Assembly: GCA_023421395.1 (NCBI GenBank)
Contig: JAEZTL010000017.1
Coordinates: 62,001-126,000 of the forward strand
Reading direction: 5' to 3'
Source: Bacillota bacterium
GTDB lineage: Bacteria; Bacillota; Clostridia; Christensenellales; Aristaeellaceae
Length of the DNA stretch: 64,000 nt
Shown: positions 1 through 8,701 of the stretch, in pieces
How the letters are laid out: each line of letters begins with the position of its first letter
Position numbering within the stretch: the stretch's first letter is position 1
Made by a program: the position numbers and the translations under genes
The notes under the pieces: model-generated
The model's database searches: none
Seen by the model: only the letters and a program-made list of their open reading frames with translations
What the model was told of the DNA's origin: nothing

Positions 1-73
1 GAAACGCCGTCACCGCTTCCAGAATTCTGGGCTCGTCGTCCACCACCAGTATGTTCCTGTTCGCCTTCGACAT
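1..73 (-). CDS. Response regulator, N-terminal fragment (runs off the window)
   Basis: Reading leftwards from the ATG at 71-73, 24 codons run to the window edge and start MSKANRNILVVDDEPRILEA. The hydrophobic strand followed by the DDE acidic pocket is the start of a two-component receiver domain. The start is supported by a purine-rich ribosome site (GGAGGGAGGAG) just upstream. It is the last visible gene of the copA/copZ-like run on the same strand, so it may belong to a metal-responsive two-component system, but the output domain and any kinase lie outside the window. Only the receiver start is seen; the copper link is inferred from context. Confidence 0.7.
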   Translation of the reverse strand, partial: MSKANRNILVVDDEPRILEAVTAF

Positions 74-139
74 GGCTCCTCCCTCCCCGCCGCTGCCGTC
101 CGTCCGGAAAAGGGCGCCGCAGCGCGGCGCCCCCGGCGG

Positions 140-346
140 TTACAAAACGTCGTAGCCCTGATCCTCGATCGCCCGGCGAATCTGCTCAAGCGATGATTGC
201 GCGGGATCGTACTCGACCGCCGCCGTCCCCGCCTCGAGATCCACGGCAACACCGCCGGTTCCCGGAAGCGCGCCGACCGCCCTTTGAACGGCCTTGACGC
301 AGTGCCCGCAGGACATGCCCCGCACCATAAATACCACCTTTTGCAT
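140..346 (-). CDS. CopZ-like heavy-metal-associated (HMA) chaperone
   Basis: This 68-residue protein is a single HMA domain with the metal-binding motif GMSCGHC (Cys13 and Cys16) and the usual beta-alpha-beta-beta-alpha-beta pattern, ending in a GYDV-like strand. Free-standing proteins of this size bind Cu(I) in the cytoplasm and hand it to the HMA domains of a P1B ATPase. It lies 49 bases after the hypothetical gene that overlaps copA, so it is probably in the copA transcript. Copper is the likely metal from context; other soft metals cannot be excluded. Confidence 0.88.
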   Translation of the reverse strand: MQKVVFMVRGMSCGHCVKAVQRAVGALPGTGGVAVDLEAGTAAVEYDPAQSSLEQIRRAIEDQGYDVL

Positions 347-395
347 CAGGATGCTCCTTTCATTCCGCGAGGCGCTCGTTCACCCCGCCTACCCA

Positions 396-1115
396 TCACT
401 TCAGGTTGAAGGGTTTGAGGAATTTGTATACCCGGCTCATCTTCCCGTCCTCCTCCACTTCCACCTGCGCATAGGCCCAGCCCTCGACTTTCGCGGGGTC
501 GACGCCGGCGGCGATCAGCGGTTCCGGGTTCAGCACGAACACGATGTCCTTGTCCTGGTCCGCGTTGGTCACGGTGTTTTTAAACATGTCCCTCGCCCAC
601 TCAAACATATTTCCGCCGCCCAGCTTTACGCCGTAGTGGTCCAGCGCGGTGTGATAGTTGATGGCGCCGCGATGCCTCTTTACGATCTCCTCAAACGACG
701 CCATGGGCGTGACGCCGCCGCTGTAAGTCAGGGCTTCGTTTCCCAGCTTGGCGCCCACCCTCAGCATGCCCCCATAGGCCGCATAATCGGAGGGCAGCCT
801 GGCGGGATCGAGTCCGGCGTCGGTAAACGGCTTCGCGTCCGCTTCCAGCATCACGTCGTACAGAGGGCTCTTTGAAAAATCCTCGCTCCAGATGAAGCGC
901 GCGGCGCCGTCCGGCGCGGCCAGAGACCAGCCGCCGTTCATCTCGTCGGCCTTCACCTGATCGGGGATGGCGCCGAGCACGGCGTCCAGTGAGGCGGCGG
1001 ACTGCCTGCCCACCACATCCAGGCTGCCGCCGGCAAAACGAAGGATGACGGCCACAAGGGCAGCCACGGCGGCGGCCGCGACGGCCGCCGCGACGATAAT
1101 CTTACGATTCTTCAT
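396..1115 (-). CDS. Conserved-type exported or membrane-anchored protein, unknown function
   Basis: This 239-residue protein has a short basic start (MKNRK) and one Ala/Val-rich hydrophobic segment at about residues 6-28, then a soluble domain. It is therefore a signal-anchored or secreted protein with its body outside the membrane. It has no lipobox Cys and no Cys- or Met-rich metal motif. Its start overlaps the end of copA by 14 bases and the CopZ-like gene follows, so it is translationally tied to copper export. I do not recognise the domain. A role in copper handling is inferred from position only. Confidence 0.7.
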   Translation of the reverse strand: MKNRKIIVAAAVAAAAVAALVAVILRFAGGSLDVVGRQSAASLDAVLGAIPDQVKADEMNGGWSLAAPDGAARFIWSEDFSKSPLYDVMLEADAKPFTDAGLDPARLPSDYAAYGGMLRVGAKLGNEALTYSGGVTPMASFEEIVKRHRGAINYHTALDHYGVKLGGGNMFEWARDMFKNTVTNADQDKDIVFVLNPEPLIAAGVDPAKVEGWAYAQVEVEEDGKMSRVYKFLKPFNLK

Positions 1116-3603
1116 ATCGGGTTCTACTTCCTTTCTGCGCGGCCGCTCTGAACCGCTTGAGGCGCAGGGCGTTCGTCAGGACGGATACCGAGCTCAGAGA
1201 CATGGCCGCCGCCGCAAAGATCGGGTTCAGGAGCGGCCCGCCGAACAGGTGCAGTACGCCCGCCGCGATGGGGATTCCGATCACGTTGTAGCCGAACGCC
1301 CAGAAGAGGTTCTCCTTGATGTTGCGGATGGTCTTCTTGCTCAGGTCAATGGCCGTGGGCACGTCCAGAAGGTCCGAGCGCATCAGCACGATGTCCGCGC
1401 TCTCCATGGCCACATCCGTGCCGGAGCCGATGGCGATGCCGATGTCGGCCTGCGCCAGCGCGGGGGCGTCGTTGATGCCGTCGCCCACCATGGCGACCTT
1501 GCGCCCTTCAGCCTGAAGCGACTTGACCTCGCCGGACTTATCCTCCGGCAGCACCTCGGCCAGCACGCGGTCGATGCCCACCTGCCTTGCGATGGCATCG
1601 GCGGTTCTCCGGTTGTCGCCGGTGATCATGGCCACCTCGACGCCCATCCGGTGCAGGCGCCGGATGGCCTCGCGGCTCGATGCCTTCACCACGTCCGCCA
1701 CCGCGACAATGCCCGCGAGACGGCCGTTTATGGCCACGTACATGGGCGTCTTGCCCTCGCCGGCCAGGCGTTCGGAATCCGCCTCCAGCGCCGCAAGGTC
1801 GATACCGCGCTCCTGCATCAGCTTGCGGTTGCCCGCGAGCACCGCCTGAGCGCCAATGGCCGCCTCGATGCCGCGCCCCGTGATGGATTTGAAATCGTCC
1901 ACCTTCCAAAGCTCAAGGCCTCTCGCCTCCGCGCCCGCCACGATGGCCTGGCCCAGCGGGTGCTCCGACGCCTTTTCGGCGGACGCCGTGATCCGCAAAA
2001 GGCTGTCCGCATCGGTATCTCCCGTTGTCAGCACGTCGGTGACGGTCGGCTTGCCCTCGGTGATCGTGCCGGTCTTGTCAAACACGATGGTATTGATCCT
2101 GTGGGCGGTTTCCAGCGCCTCGCCGCCCTTGATCAGAATCCCGTTCTCCGCGCCCTTGCCGGTGCCCACCATGATGGCGGTGGGTGTCGCCAGGCCCAGC
2201 GCGCAGGGGCAGGCGATGACCAGAACCGAGATGAAGATCGTCAGCGCGAACTTCAGGTCGCCGCCGGTGCCGAAGTACCAGGCGACGCCGGATGCCAGCG
2301 CGATCAGGCAGACCACCGGCACAAAATAGCCGGATACGATGTCCGCCATCTGCGCGATGGGCGCTTTGGAGCCCTGCGCGTCCTCTACCAGCCTGATGAT
2401 CTGCGCCAGCGCGGTGTCGCCGCCGATCTTCTCGGCGCGGAAACGGACGCTGCCGGTGGTGTTGAGGGAGGCGGCGTACACCGGGTCGCCAGACTTTTTG
2501 TCTACCGGCATGCTCTCGCCGGTCAGCATGGATTCGTCGATGGCGGTATGTCCTTCGAGCACCGTCCCGTCCACCGGGATCTTCGCGCCGGGCTTCACGA
2601 CGAGGATGTCGCCGATCTCCACTTCCTCGATGGGCATTTCCGCTTCCTCGCCGTTCCGGATCACGATGGCGATCTTGGGCGCGAGGCCCATCAGCTTTTT
2701 GATGGCCTCGCTGGTGCGCCCCTTTGACACGGCCTCCAGCGACTTGCCCAGGAGAATCAGCGTGATGATCACGCCCGCCGTCTCGTAGTACAGAGCCTCC
2801 ACGGCCTGAAAGTGCCCTGCCGCGATCTGGAACGTGTTGTATACGCTGTAGACGACCGCGGCGGTGGTGCCGACGGCGATCAGCGAGTCCATGTTCGGGC
2901 TGCGCTGCCACAGCGCCTTGAAGCCGACGGTGTAAAACCTGTACCCTACGCCGATCACCGGGAAGGCCAGCAAAAGTTCCGCCAGCGCATAGATCAGGGG
3001 GTAGCGCATCGGGTCGAGCCCCGCCGGGAAGGGGAGCCGAATTCCCCTGAGCATCGGCGCCATCGCGATGTAGAGAAGCGGCAGCGAGAACGCGGCCGAG
3101 ACGATGAACTTGGCCCAGAGGGTGCGGATTGCCCTTTGCCTGCGCGCCCGGTCTTCATCGGCGGCGTCCGCCCTGTCGGCCTGAAGCGCCTGATATCCGG
3201 CCGCTTCGATCGCCCCGCGGATGGCGGAGAGGCGCACCTCCTGCGGACGGTAGGCGACGGTCGCCCTTTCGGTGGCAAAGTTGACCGACGCGTTTTCAAC
3301 GCCCGGAAGCTTCTTGACGGCCTTTTCCACCCGCTGCGCGCACGCCGCGCACGTCATACCGCCGATGGGAAAGGTCGCGCTCTGGCTGGCGGGCTTTTCC
3401 ACCACCTCGTATCCGATCTTCGAAACGGCTTCCGCGATGGCGGAAAGCCGCGCCGCCGCGCCGTCGTATTCCACGAACAGCTTTTCGCTGGCCAGGTTCA
3501 CGCTCGCCTGGGCGATGCCGTCCAGCTTGCGCACCGTCTTTTCAATCCGCTGCGCGCACGCCGCACAGGTCATGCCGCGGATGGACCATACTTGACTTTC
3601 CAT
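1102..3603 (-). CDS. copA: Copper-exporting P1B-type ATPase
   Basis: This 833-residue protein has two N-terminal HMA domains (GMTCAAC with Cys13/Cys16 and Cys85/Cys88), the membrane CPC motif in an ACPCALGLATP segment, the phosphorylation motif DKTGT, the TGES actuator loop and the hinge MVGDGINDAPAL. These define a P1B-1 Cu(I) exporter that uses ATP to move copper out of the cytoplasm. The open frame extends 26 codons further upstream. The start at 3603 is preferred because AGAAGGGAG lies just ahead of it and the protein then begins directly at the first HMA domain. It is the first gene of a leftward operon and is divergent from the HxlR-type regulator. Confidence 0.95.
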   Translation of the reverse strand: MESQVWSIRGMTCAACAQRIEKTVRKLDGIAQASVNLASEKLFVEYDGAAARLSAIAEAVSKIGYEVVEKPASQSATFPIGGMTCAACAQRVEKAVKKLPGVENASVNFATERATVAYRPQEVRLSAIRGAIEAAGYQALQADRADAADEDRARRQRAIRTLWAKFIVSAAFSLPLLYIAMAPMLRGIRLPFPAGLDPMRYPLIYALAELLLAFPVIGVGYRFYTVGFKALWQRSPNMDSLIAVGTTAAVVYSVYNTFQIAAGHFQAVEALYYETAGVIITLILLGKSLEAVSKGRTSEAIKKLMGLAPKIAIVIRNGEEAEMPIEEVEIGDILVVKPGAKIPVDGTVLEGHTAIDESMLTGESMPVDKKSGDPVYAASLNTTGSVRFRAEKIGGDTALAQIIRLVEDAQGSKAPIAQMADIVSGYFVPVVCLIALASGVAWYFGTGGDLKFALTIFISVLVIACPCALGLATPTAIMVGTGKGAENGILIKGGEALETAHRINTIVFDKTGTITEGKPTVTDVLTTGDTDADSLLRITASAEKASEHPLGQAIVAGAEARGLELWKVDDFKSITGRGIEAAIGAQAVLAGNRKLMQERGIDLAALEADSERLAGEGKTPMYVAINGRLAGIVAVADVVKASSREAIRRLHRMGVEVAMITGDNRRTADAIARQVGIDRVLAEVLPEDKSGEVKSLQAEGRKVAMVGDGINDAPALAQADIGIAIGSGTDVAMESADIVLMRSDLLDVPTAIDLSKKTIRNIKENLFWAFGYNVIGIPIAAGVLHLFGGPLLNPIFAAAAMSLSSVSVLTNALRLKRFRAAAQKGSRTRYEES

Positions 3604-3679
3604 TTGGGCTGCTCCCTTCTCAGGTCTCCCCGGCCGCCGCCCGGCACTCTGTCCGCGCCGTCCGCCGGCCTTCGATATC

Positions 3680-3731
3680 ATTTTAGCTTAAATAGTTTTA
3701 TTTGCAAGTACGCACTTTATTGTGATATAAT
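3680..3731. promoter_or_regulatory. Overlapping divergent promoters of copA and the HxlR gene
   Basis: The palindromic hexamer TTGCAA at 3702-3707 can serve as -35 in both directions. Rightward, TATAAT lies at 3726-3731 (18-base spacer). Leftward, TAAAAT lies at 3680-3685 (16-base spacer). A perfect 8-bp palindrome AGTATACT at 3739-3746 sits between the rightward -10 box and the HxlR start and is a candidate operator. All elements are seen by eye; activity is inferred. Confidence 0.55.
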
Positions 3732-3761
3732 ACCTAAAAGTATACTATAGGAGGGCGCGCC

Positions 3762-4133
3762 ATGAACTGTTCCTGCGCCGGCTACAACTGCCCCGTGGAT
3801 GCGACCATCGGGATGATTGGCGGCAAGTACAAATCGCTGATCCTGTGGCACCTGATCGGCGCCACGCTCCGCTTCGGCGAGCTTCGCAAACTCATCCCAC
3901 AAGCCACGCCCAAGATGCTGACCCAGCAGCTCCGTGAGCTGGAGGAGGACAACCTGTTGGCGCGGACGGTGTACCCCGTCGTGCCGCCGAAAGTTGAATA
4001 CTCGCTGACCGATCTGGGACGGAGCATCGAGCCGATCCTGGGCTCCATGTACGACTGGGGCGCGGAATACCTGAAATCCAAGGGCATCGAGGCGAGCTGC
4101 TCCATGTCGGCCAGGCACGACGCGAAGCCGTAA
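3762..4133 (+). CDS. HxlR-family winged-helix transcriptional regulator
   Basis: This 123-residue protein starts MNCSCAGYNCPVDATIGMIG and continues with GGKYKSLILWHL and LRFGELRKLIPQATPKMLTQQLRELEEDNLL, the recognition region of HxlR/MarR-like winged helices. Family members act as dimers and respond to small electrophiles, redox state or metals. The cluster of Cys3, Cys5 and Cys10 could sense metal or redox stress. It is divergent from copA with an overlapping promoter and has a good AGGAGG site. Regulation of the copper operon is likely but inferred. Confidence 0.88.
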   Translation: MNCSCAGYNCPVDATIGMIGGKYKSLILWHLIGATLRFGELRKLIPQATPKMLTQQLRELEEDNLLARTVYPVVPPKVEYSLTDLGRSIEPILGSMYDWGAEYLKSKGIEASCSMSARHDAKP

Positions 4134-4224
4134 GCTGGGCGGCCGGCCCATATCGCCGCGGCGGGAACAATGCCACCGGATGGTCGGAAGCCACGCGGGG
4201 GGTCGCCCCCGGCGCGTCCGCCGG

Positions 4225-6084
4225 TCAGCCGCAGCACCCGCCGGCGCTCTCCGAATCTCCGCCGGCGAAATAATCCGCCGGGTAGACGAGCGTGACGCGG
4301 GCCGCCGCCTCCGCCCTGACCGCATCGAGATCCACGCCGCTCAAATCGTCCACCACCTTGACGTACCCGTAGAAGGCGTTGTCTCCGGTGGAAAAATCGA
4401 AGCTGACATCCGGCGTAAAGTACAGCGGGTTCGCCCCCTTTTCCAGCGGAAGCTCGGTGGCATACTCAGGCACGAGCAGCCGCGTCCCGGCGTCCGCGGC
4501 CGACCGCTTGTCGAGGATGGTCCAGTTCACGTTGCGGCCGTCCTCGACGACCACGATCGCCGGGCTGAACCCCTCGTCGGTGAGGTCGATTCCCACCGTC
4601 TGAACCTCGCCTTCGTAATCGTCCGTCGTGCGCTTCGCAACGGCGACGGAGTTTGCGGGAATCGTGTACCCCGCCGGCACGGGGCCGTCGGCGGGCGACG
4701 CATCGGATGCAGCCGACGGTGAGTCCGCGCCGGCCTCCACCACGGTGATCGTCCCGCGGATCATGCCCATCCAGCAGCTGTAGGGAATCTTCCCCGCTTT
4801 TGCCGGGGTAAACTCAATCACGTTCTCCCCGGTCCTGAACTGATGCTCAATGCCATACTCATTGATAAACATCCGGTTGTTGCAGCCGTTGACGCTGCCC
4901 TCGGGCGCGTCGATGATCCATTTCACAGGCATTCCCGCCTGCACGGTGATTGAGGGATACTGTCCGGATTTCAGCGTGGAGTTGACCACCTGGACGCCGC
5001 CCTCCGCCTTTCCGTCGTTTGCGGCAGGGACGCCCGCTTCCGCGCTGACCGCCTCGGCGGGAATCAGATCCGGCACGGTCACGCCTGACAGGCTCCAGCC
5101 CTGCGTGAACATGGAAAGGCCAAGCACCACCACCAGAACCGCGCCGGCGGTCATGACCTTCCGCGTGGATTTCCCGCCAAGAACCGAACTGACCGCGCCC
5201 AATCCAAACATCAGCGGGACGGTGCCGAGGCTGAATAGCAGCATCGACAGCGCGCCCGAAACGGGGTTCCCGGTGGAGAGCGCGTAGATCTGCATGGCCT
5301 GCAGCGGGCCGCAGGGCATCAGCCCATTGAGCAGACCCACGATCAGCGGACTCCTGCTCCGCGTTTTTTCCACCCCGATTCGGAGGGCAAGCGCCTTCGG
5401 CAGCCTGGGGTTCAGCTTTCTGAGCCACGGGAAGATGCTCAGCATGTTGACGCCCATGAGGATCATAAATACGCCCGCCACCAGCTTGAGCGCGCCCTGC
5501 AGGGCGCTCGAAAAGGTGATCGCGGACCCGAGCGCCCCGACGACGAATCCCACGGCCGTATAGGAGAGCACGCGGCCGAGATTGTATAGAAGGGTCGGCC
5601 TCAGCGCGGAAAACCTGCCGCCGCTACTCTCCGCTCCCCGCGGAATGCACTGGGAGAGGTTGATGCCGCCGCACATCGCCACGCAATGCACCGAAGTGAC
5701 GAGGCCGATCACGAACAGCATCCCGTACCCCATGCCCGCTTCGGCCAGCCGGCTGGGCGCGAGCAGGTTGAGCGCGCCGGTCTGCTCGAGCAGCGCGTAC
5801 AGCGCGGCGATGACGATCATCAGCCCGGCGGCCCGGACCGCGCCGGACCCCGGGCGTTCCGCTCCGGTCAGAACGGTGTAGCCCAGCCCTTCGACGCGTG
5901 CGGCCAGACCCTTCAGCGAGACGGCGCCCGCGTCATAGGTGACGGTCGCGGCGCCCTCGGCGTAGCTGACCTGGGCGCTTGCCACGCCGGCGGCGCCTCG
6001 CAGCTTCTGTTCAATTTTATTCTGGCAGTTCACACAGGTCATACCGCCGATGCGCAGCCGCGCGGTTTTCATGCTTCGGCCCAT
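4225..6084 (-). CDS. HMA domain / TauE-SafE-like (UreH-type) membrane domain / cupredoxin fusion
   Basis: This 619-residue protein has three parts. An N-terminal HMA domain (GGMTCVNC, Cys17 and Cys20) is followed by a six-to-seven-segment membrane domain with VHCVAMCGG and LMPCGPLQA motifs. C-terminal extracytoplasmic domains include a cupredoxin-like module with an IPYSCWMGMIRG ligand loop, and the protein ends in GGCCG. It probably moves or stores copper at the membrane. The start at 6084 is preferred to an in-frame extension because GAGAGGAG precedes it and the HMA domain then begins at once. It faces the HxlR gene. The transported species is not shown by sequence alone. Confidence 0.82.
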   Translation of the reverse strand: MGRSMKTARLRIGGMTCVNCQNKIEQKLRGAAGVASAQVSYAEGAATVTYDAGAVSLKGLAARVEGLGYTVLTGAERPGSGAVRAAGLMIVIAALYALLEQTGALNLLAPSRLAEAGMGYGMLFVIGLVTSVHCVAMCGGINLSQCIPRGAESSGGRFSALRPTLLYNLGRVLSYTAVGFVVGALGSAITFSSALQGALKLVAGVFMILMGVNMLSIFPWLRKLNPRLPKALALRIGVEKTRSRSPLIVGLLNGLMPCGPLQAMQIYALSTGNPVSGALSMLLFSLGTVPLMFGLGAVSSVLGGKSTRKVMTAGAVLVVVLGLSMFTQGWSLSGVTVPDLIPAEAVSAEAGVPAANDGKAEGGVQVVNSTLKSGQYPSITVQAGMPVKWIIDAPEGSVNGCNNRMFINEYGIEHQFRTGENVIEFTPAKAGKIPYSCWMGMIRGTITVVEAGADSPSAASDASPADGPVPAGYTIPANSVAVAKRTTDDYEGEVQTVGIDLTDEGFSPAIVVVEDGRNVNWTILDKRSAADAGTRLLVPEYATELPLEKGANPLYFTPDVSFDFSTGDNAFYGYVKVVDDLSGVDLDAVRAEAAARVTLVYPADYFAGGDSESAGGCCG

Positions 6085-6250
6085 GGGACACGCTCCTCTC
6101 GTTTTACTACGGCATAGTATATCGCTCGGATTTGTAGAAATTATGTGGATTGCGCGCCGGCAAAAAATATCCCGTCGCCTCGCCGGACGGGGTGCACCTT
6201 CCGGAAGAGTCGCCGCCGTTCCGGATGGAAGTCCCGGATTTTTTGACGCG

Positions 6251-6289
6251 AAAAAACCGCCGTCCGATTTGCAAAAAATCGGACGGCGG
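6251..6289 (-). terminator. Rho-independent terminator of the sulfatase/ABC operon
   Basis: A perfect 14-bp stem (arms 6257-6270 and 6276-6289, 5-base loop) is followed, on the minus strand, by six T residues (6251-6256). It lies about 180 bases downstream of the sulfatase stop codon, so it ends the leftward transcript. Confidence 0.85.
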
Positions 6290-6470
6290 CTAGCTCCCGG
6301 GAACAAAACGAAAATGGATTGTCCGATGCGCGCGGCGGACGGATGCGCGGAGGGACGGCGGAGAAGCGAAAGGCGCCTTTACCAGCGATGCGCGATGGAT
6401 ACCGCCGGGCCCTCGCGCAATTCATGCGGCGCGGGGCGGCGCATCCGCGCTGCGCGGACGCCGGACCGAG

Positions 6471-7934
6471 TCATTCCGACAGCCAGCGGACGGTCTGCCA
6501 GATCTCCTCGCCGTTGTTTTTCTGCTTTTCGCCCGGGGTGCTGCGCCCGCTGCGGACGTAGGCGGCCAGGATCCTTTTGAGGTAGTCGGCGATGGCGGGG
6601 TGATCCGCGATCACGTTGACGCGCTCCGAAATATCCTTCTCCAGGTTGTACAATTGGAAGCGCGGCATATCCTCCGTCTCCTCGCCCGACGCGGGATAGG
6701 ACCAGCCGCCCGAGCCCGGGCACATCTCCAGCTTGTACTTGCCCTTGCGGATCGAAAGCGAACCGTCGTAGCTCTGGTGCACCACATCCTCCCGTACGCT
6801 GGGAGCATCGGCGTCCAGCCACAGCGGCAGGTTCGAAATGCTGTCCACGCCGGCCTCCGGCGGCAACTCCGCCCCGAGAAGCTCCGCCGCCGTGGCCATG
6901 AAGTCCGAGAGGCACACGATCTTGTCGCATCGCCCGCCGGGGTTGATCCCGCCGGGCCAGCGGACCAGCAGCGGAATGCGGTGCCCGCCCTCGTAGATGT
7001 CGGCCTTATGGCCGCGGAAGACGTAGCTGGGGTTGTGGCCGGCGGCAAGCAGCTCTTCGAAATTGGCCATCGGCGAGCAGCCGTTGTCCGAGGTGAAGAT
7101 CACGACCGTGTTCTCGTCCAGCCCCGTTTCCTTGAGCTTTTGGATCACGCGGCCGACCATTTCGTCCACCATCAGCACAAAATCCCCGTACTCGTTGGTG
7201 CCGGATTTTCCGAGGAACTCAGGCGACGGCAGGATGGGCGTATGGGGCGCGGGCATGGGGAAGTAGATGAAGAACGGATCGTTTCGAAACGCCTCGATGG
7301 TCTCGAGCACCTTTTCGGTCAGGTGGGGCAGCACATCCTCATGCACGAAGTCCGGCGCGGTGGGGCCTTTGCGGTAGAAACGCTTGCCCGTATCCTCGGT
7401 TTCATGGTCCGGAAGCTTCGTAAACCGGTCGTTTTCGATGTAGATGTAGGGCGCCATGTCCAGCGACGCGCTGATGCCGTAGTAATAGTCGAAGCCGTTG
7501 GCAACGGGCGATTTTTCGATTTTTCCGGAATAGTCGACGCCCGGACAGGTTTCATAGTCCGGAAGCAGCCGGAAGGTTTCGTCCTTTTTGAATTCCATGC
7601 CCAGGTGCCACTTGCCGATGGCGGCCGTCCGGTAGCCGTTTCCCCGGAACAGATCCGCCACCGTCATGCGGCCGTCCTCGATCAGAGGGCTTGAATAGCC
7701 GCTCATCACGCCGCATTTGAGCCGGCTGCGCCAGTTGTAGCGCCCGGTCAGGATGCTGTAGCGCGAGGGCGTGCACACGGCGCTGGACGCGTGCGCGTCG
7801 GTAAACGCCAGCCCTTCCGCCGCCATCCGGTCAAAATGGGGGGTCTTAAACGCGGCGCGCTCGTTGAGCGCCGACACGTCGCCGTAGCCCATGTCATCCG
7901 CCAGAATGTAGATCACATTGGGTTTTTTGTCCAT
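6471..7934 (-). CDS. Type I sulfatase, cytoplasmic
   Basis: This 487-residue protein opens with NVIYILADDMGYGD, the metal-binding DD strand of the alkaline-phosphatase/sulfatase fold. It carries the sulfatase signature CTPSRYSILTGR, with Cys54 as the residue converted to formylglycine, then GKWHLG and a C-terminal TSDNG metal motif. It hydrolyses sulfate esters. There is no signal peptide, so it should act in the cytoplasm on imported substrate. It is the last gene of the TauABC-like operon and has an AAGGAGG site. Under anoxic conditions the Cys would be activated by a radical-SAM maturase such as the one at 13623. The exact substrate is unknown. Confidence 0.93.
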   Translation of the reverse strand: MDKKPNVIYILADDMGYGDVSALNERAAFKTPHFDRMAAEGLAFTDAHASSAVCTPSRYSILTGRYNWRSRLKCGVMSGYSSPLIEDGRMTVADLFRGNGYRTAAIGKWHLGMEFKKDETFRLLPDYETCPGVDYSGKIEKSPVANGFDYYYGISASLDMAPYIYIENDRFTKLPDHETEDTGKRFYRKGPTAPDFVHEDVLPHLTEKVLETIEAFRNDPFFIYFPMPAPHTPILPSPEFLGKSGTNEYGDFVLMVDEMVGRVIQKLKETGLDENTVVIFTSDNGCSPMANFEELLAAGHNPSYVFRGHKADIYEGGHRIPLLVRWPGGINPGGRCDKIVCLSDFMATAAELLGAELPPEAGVDSISNLPLWLDADAPSVREDVVHQSYDGSLSIRKGKYKLEMCPGSGGWSYPASGEETEDMPRFQLYNLEKDISERVNVIADHPAIADYLKRILAAYVRSGRSTPGEKQKNNGEEIWQTVRWLSE

Positions 7935-7953
7935 AGTGCGTTCCTCCTTGCTT

Positions 7954-8688
7954 TTACCACCACTTGATCAGGTCCGTGACCTTGTTGCGCAGCGCCACGA
8001 AATCGGGCGACGCGATGTCGCGGGGGCGCGGCAGGTCGTCGATCACCAGTTCTTTGATCTTCGTGGGCTTATTGGTCAGAACGAGGATTTTTTCCGCCAG
8101 GTAAACCGACTCCTCGATGTTGTGGGTGATGAAAAGAACCGTCGTGCCTGTCGCCTTCCACAGCTTGACCAGCTCGTCCTCCAGCTTGAACCTCAGCTCA
8201 ATGTCCAGCTGCCCGTAGGGCTCGTCCATCAGCAGAAGGTCCGGCTTGGTCGCGAACGCCCGCGCGATCGCGACGCGCTGCAGCATGCTGGCGGAAAGCT
8301 GCGCCGGGTAGTACTTGCGGTAGGGCGCGAGGCCGACGATCTCCAGCATCTCGTCCACGCGGCGCTTTTTTTCCGCGGCGTCGACGTGCTTGATGTCCAG
8401 GCCGAAGCTGACGTTATTCTCCACGGAGAGCCAGGGCATGGACGAATTCTCCTGGAAGATGTAGGAGATGTTGTGGCGGCCGAGGTCCACGGGCTCACCG
8501 TCCACCAGAATCTCACCGGCGGTGATGTCGTAGAGCTTTGTGAGGCTGTTGAGAAACGTGGTCTTGCCGCAGCCGGTGGGGCCGACGATGCAGTAAAAGT
8601 CGTGGTCTTTGACTTCGAAGGACACGTCGTCGAGCACCAGCAGCTCGCCGAATTTTTTCGTCAGGTGACTGACCTTGATACCGGCCAT
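7954..8688 (-). CDS. ABC importer ATPase, NitT/TauT type, with degenerate signature motif
   Basis: This 244-residue ATPase has Walker A GPTGCGKTT, Walker B LLLMDEP, a D-loop GQLD and an intact switch histidine (FITHNIEE). The family signature LSGGM is replaced by LSASM. It resembles SsuB/TauB-type subunits that energise uptake of sulfonates, nitrate or related compounds. It is encoded 13 bases after the second ATPase, which has the opposite defect, so the two probably form a heterodimer with one full catalytic site. The start has a GGGAGGT site. The substrate is suggested by the sulfatase that follows it but is not proven. Confidence 0.9.
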   Translation of the reverse strand: MAGIKVSHLTKKFGELLVLDDVSFEVKDHDFYCIVGPTGCGKTTFLNSLTKLYDITAGEILVDGEPVDLGRHNISYIFQENSSMPWLSVENNVSFGLDIKHVDAAEKKRRVDEMLEIVGLAPYRKYYPAQLSASMLQRVAIARAFATKPDLLLMDEPYGQLDIELRFKLEDELVKLWKATGTTVLFITHNIEESVYLAEKILVLTNKPTKIKELVIDDLPRPRDIASPDFVALRNKVTDLIKWW

Positions 8689-8701
8689 CCGTCAAACCTC
8701 C

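Noticed and set aside
967..2727. A 586-codon plus-strand frame opposite copA
   Set aside because: copA on the minus strand has all catalytic motifs; this frame has no recognisable domain and no ribosome site.
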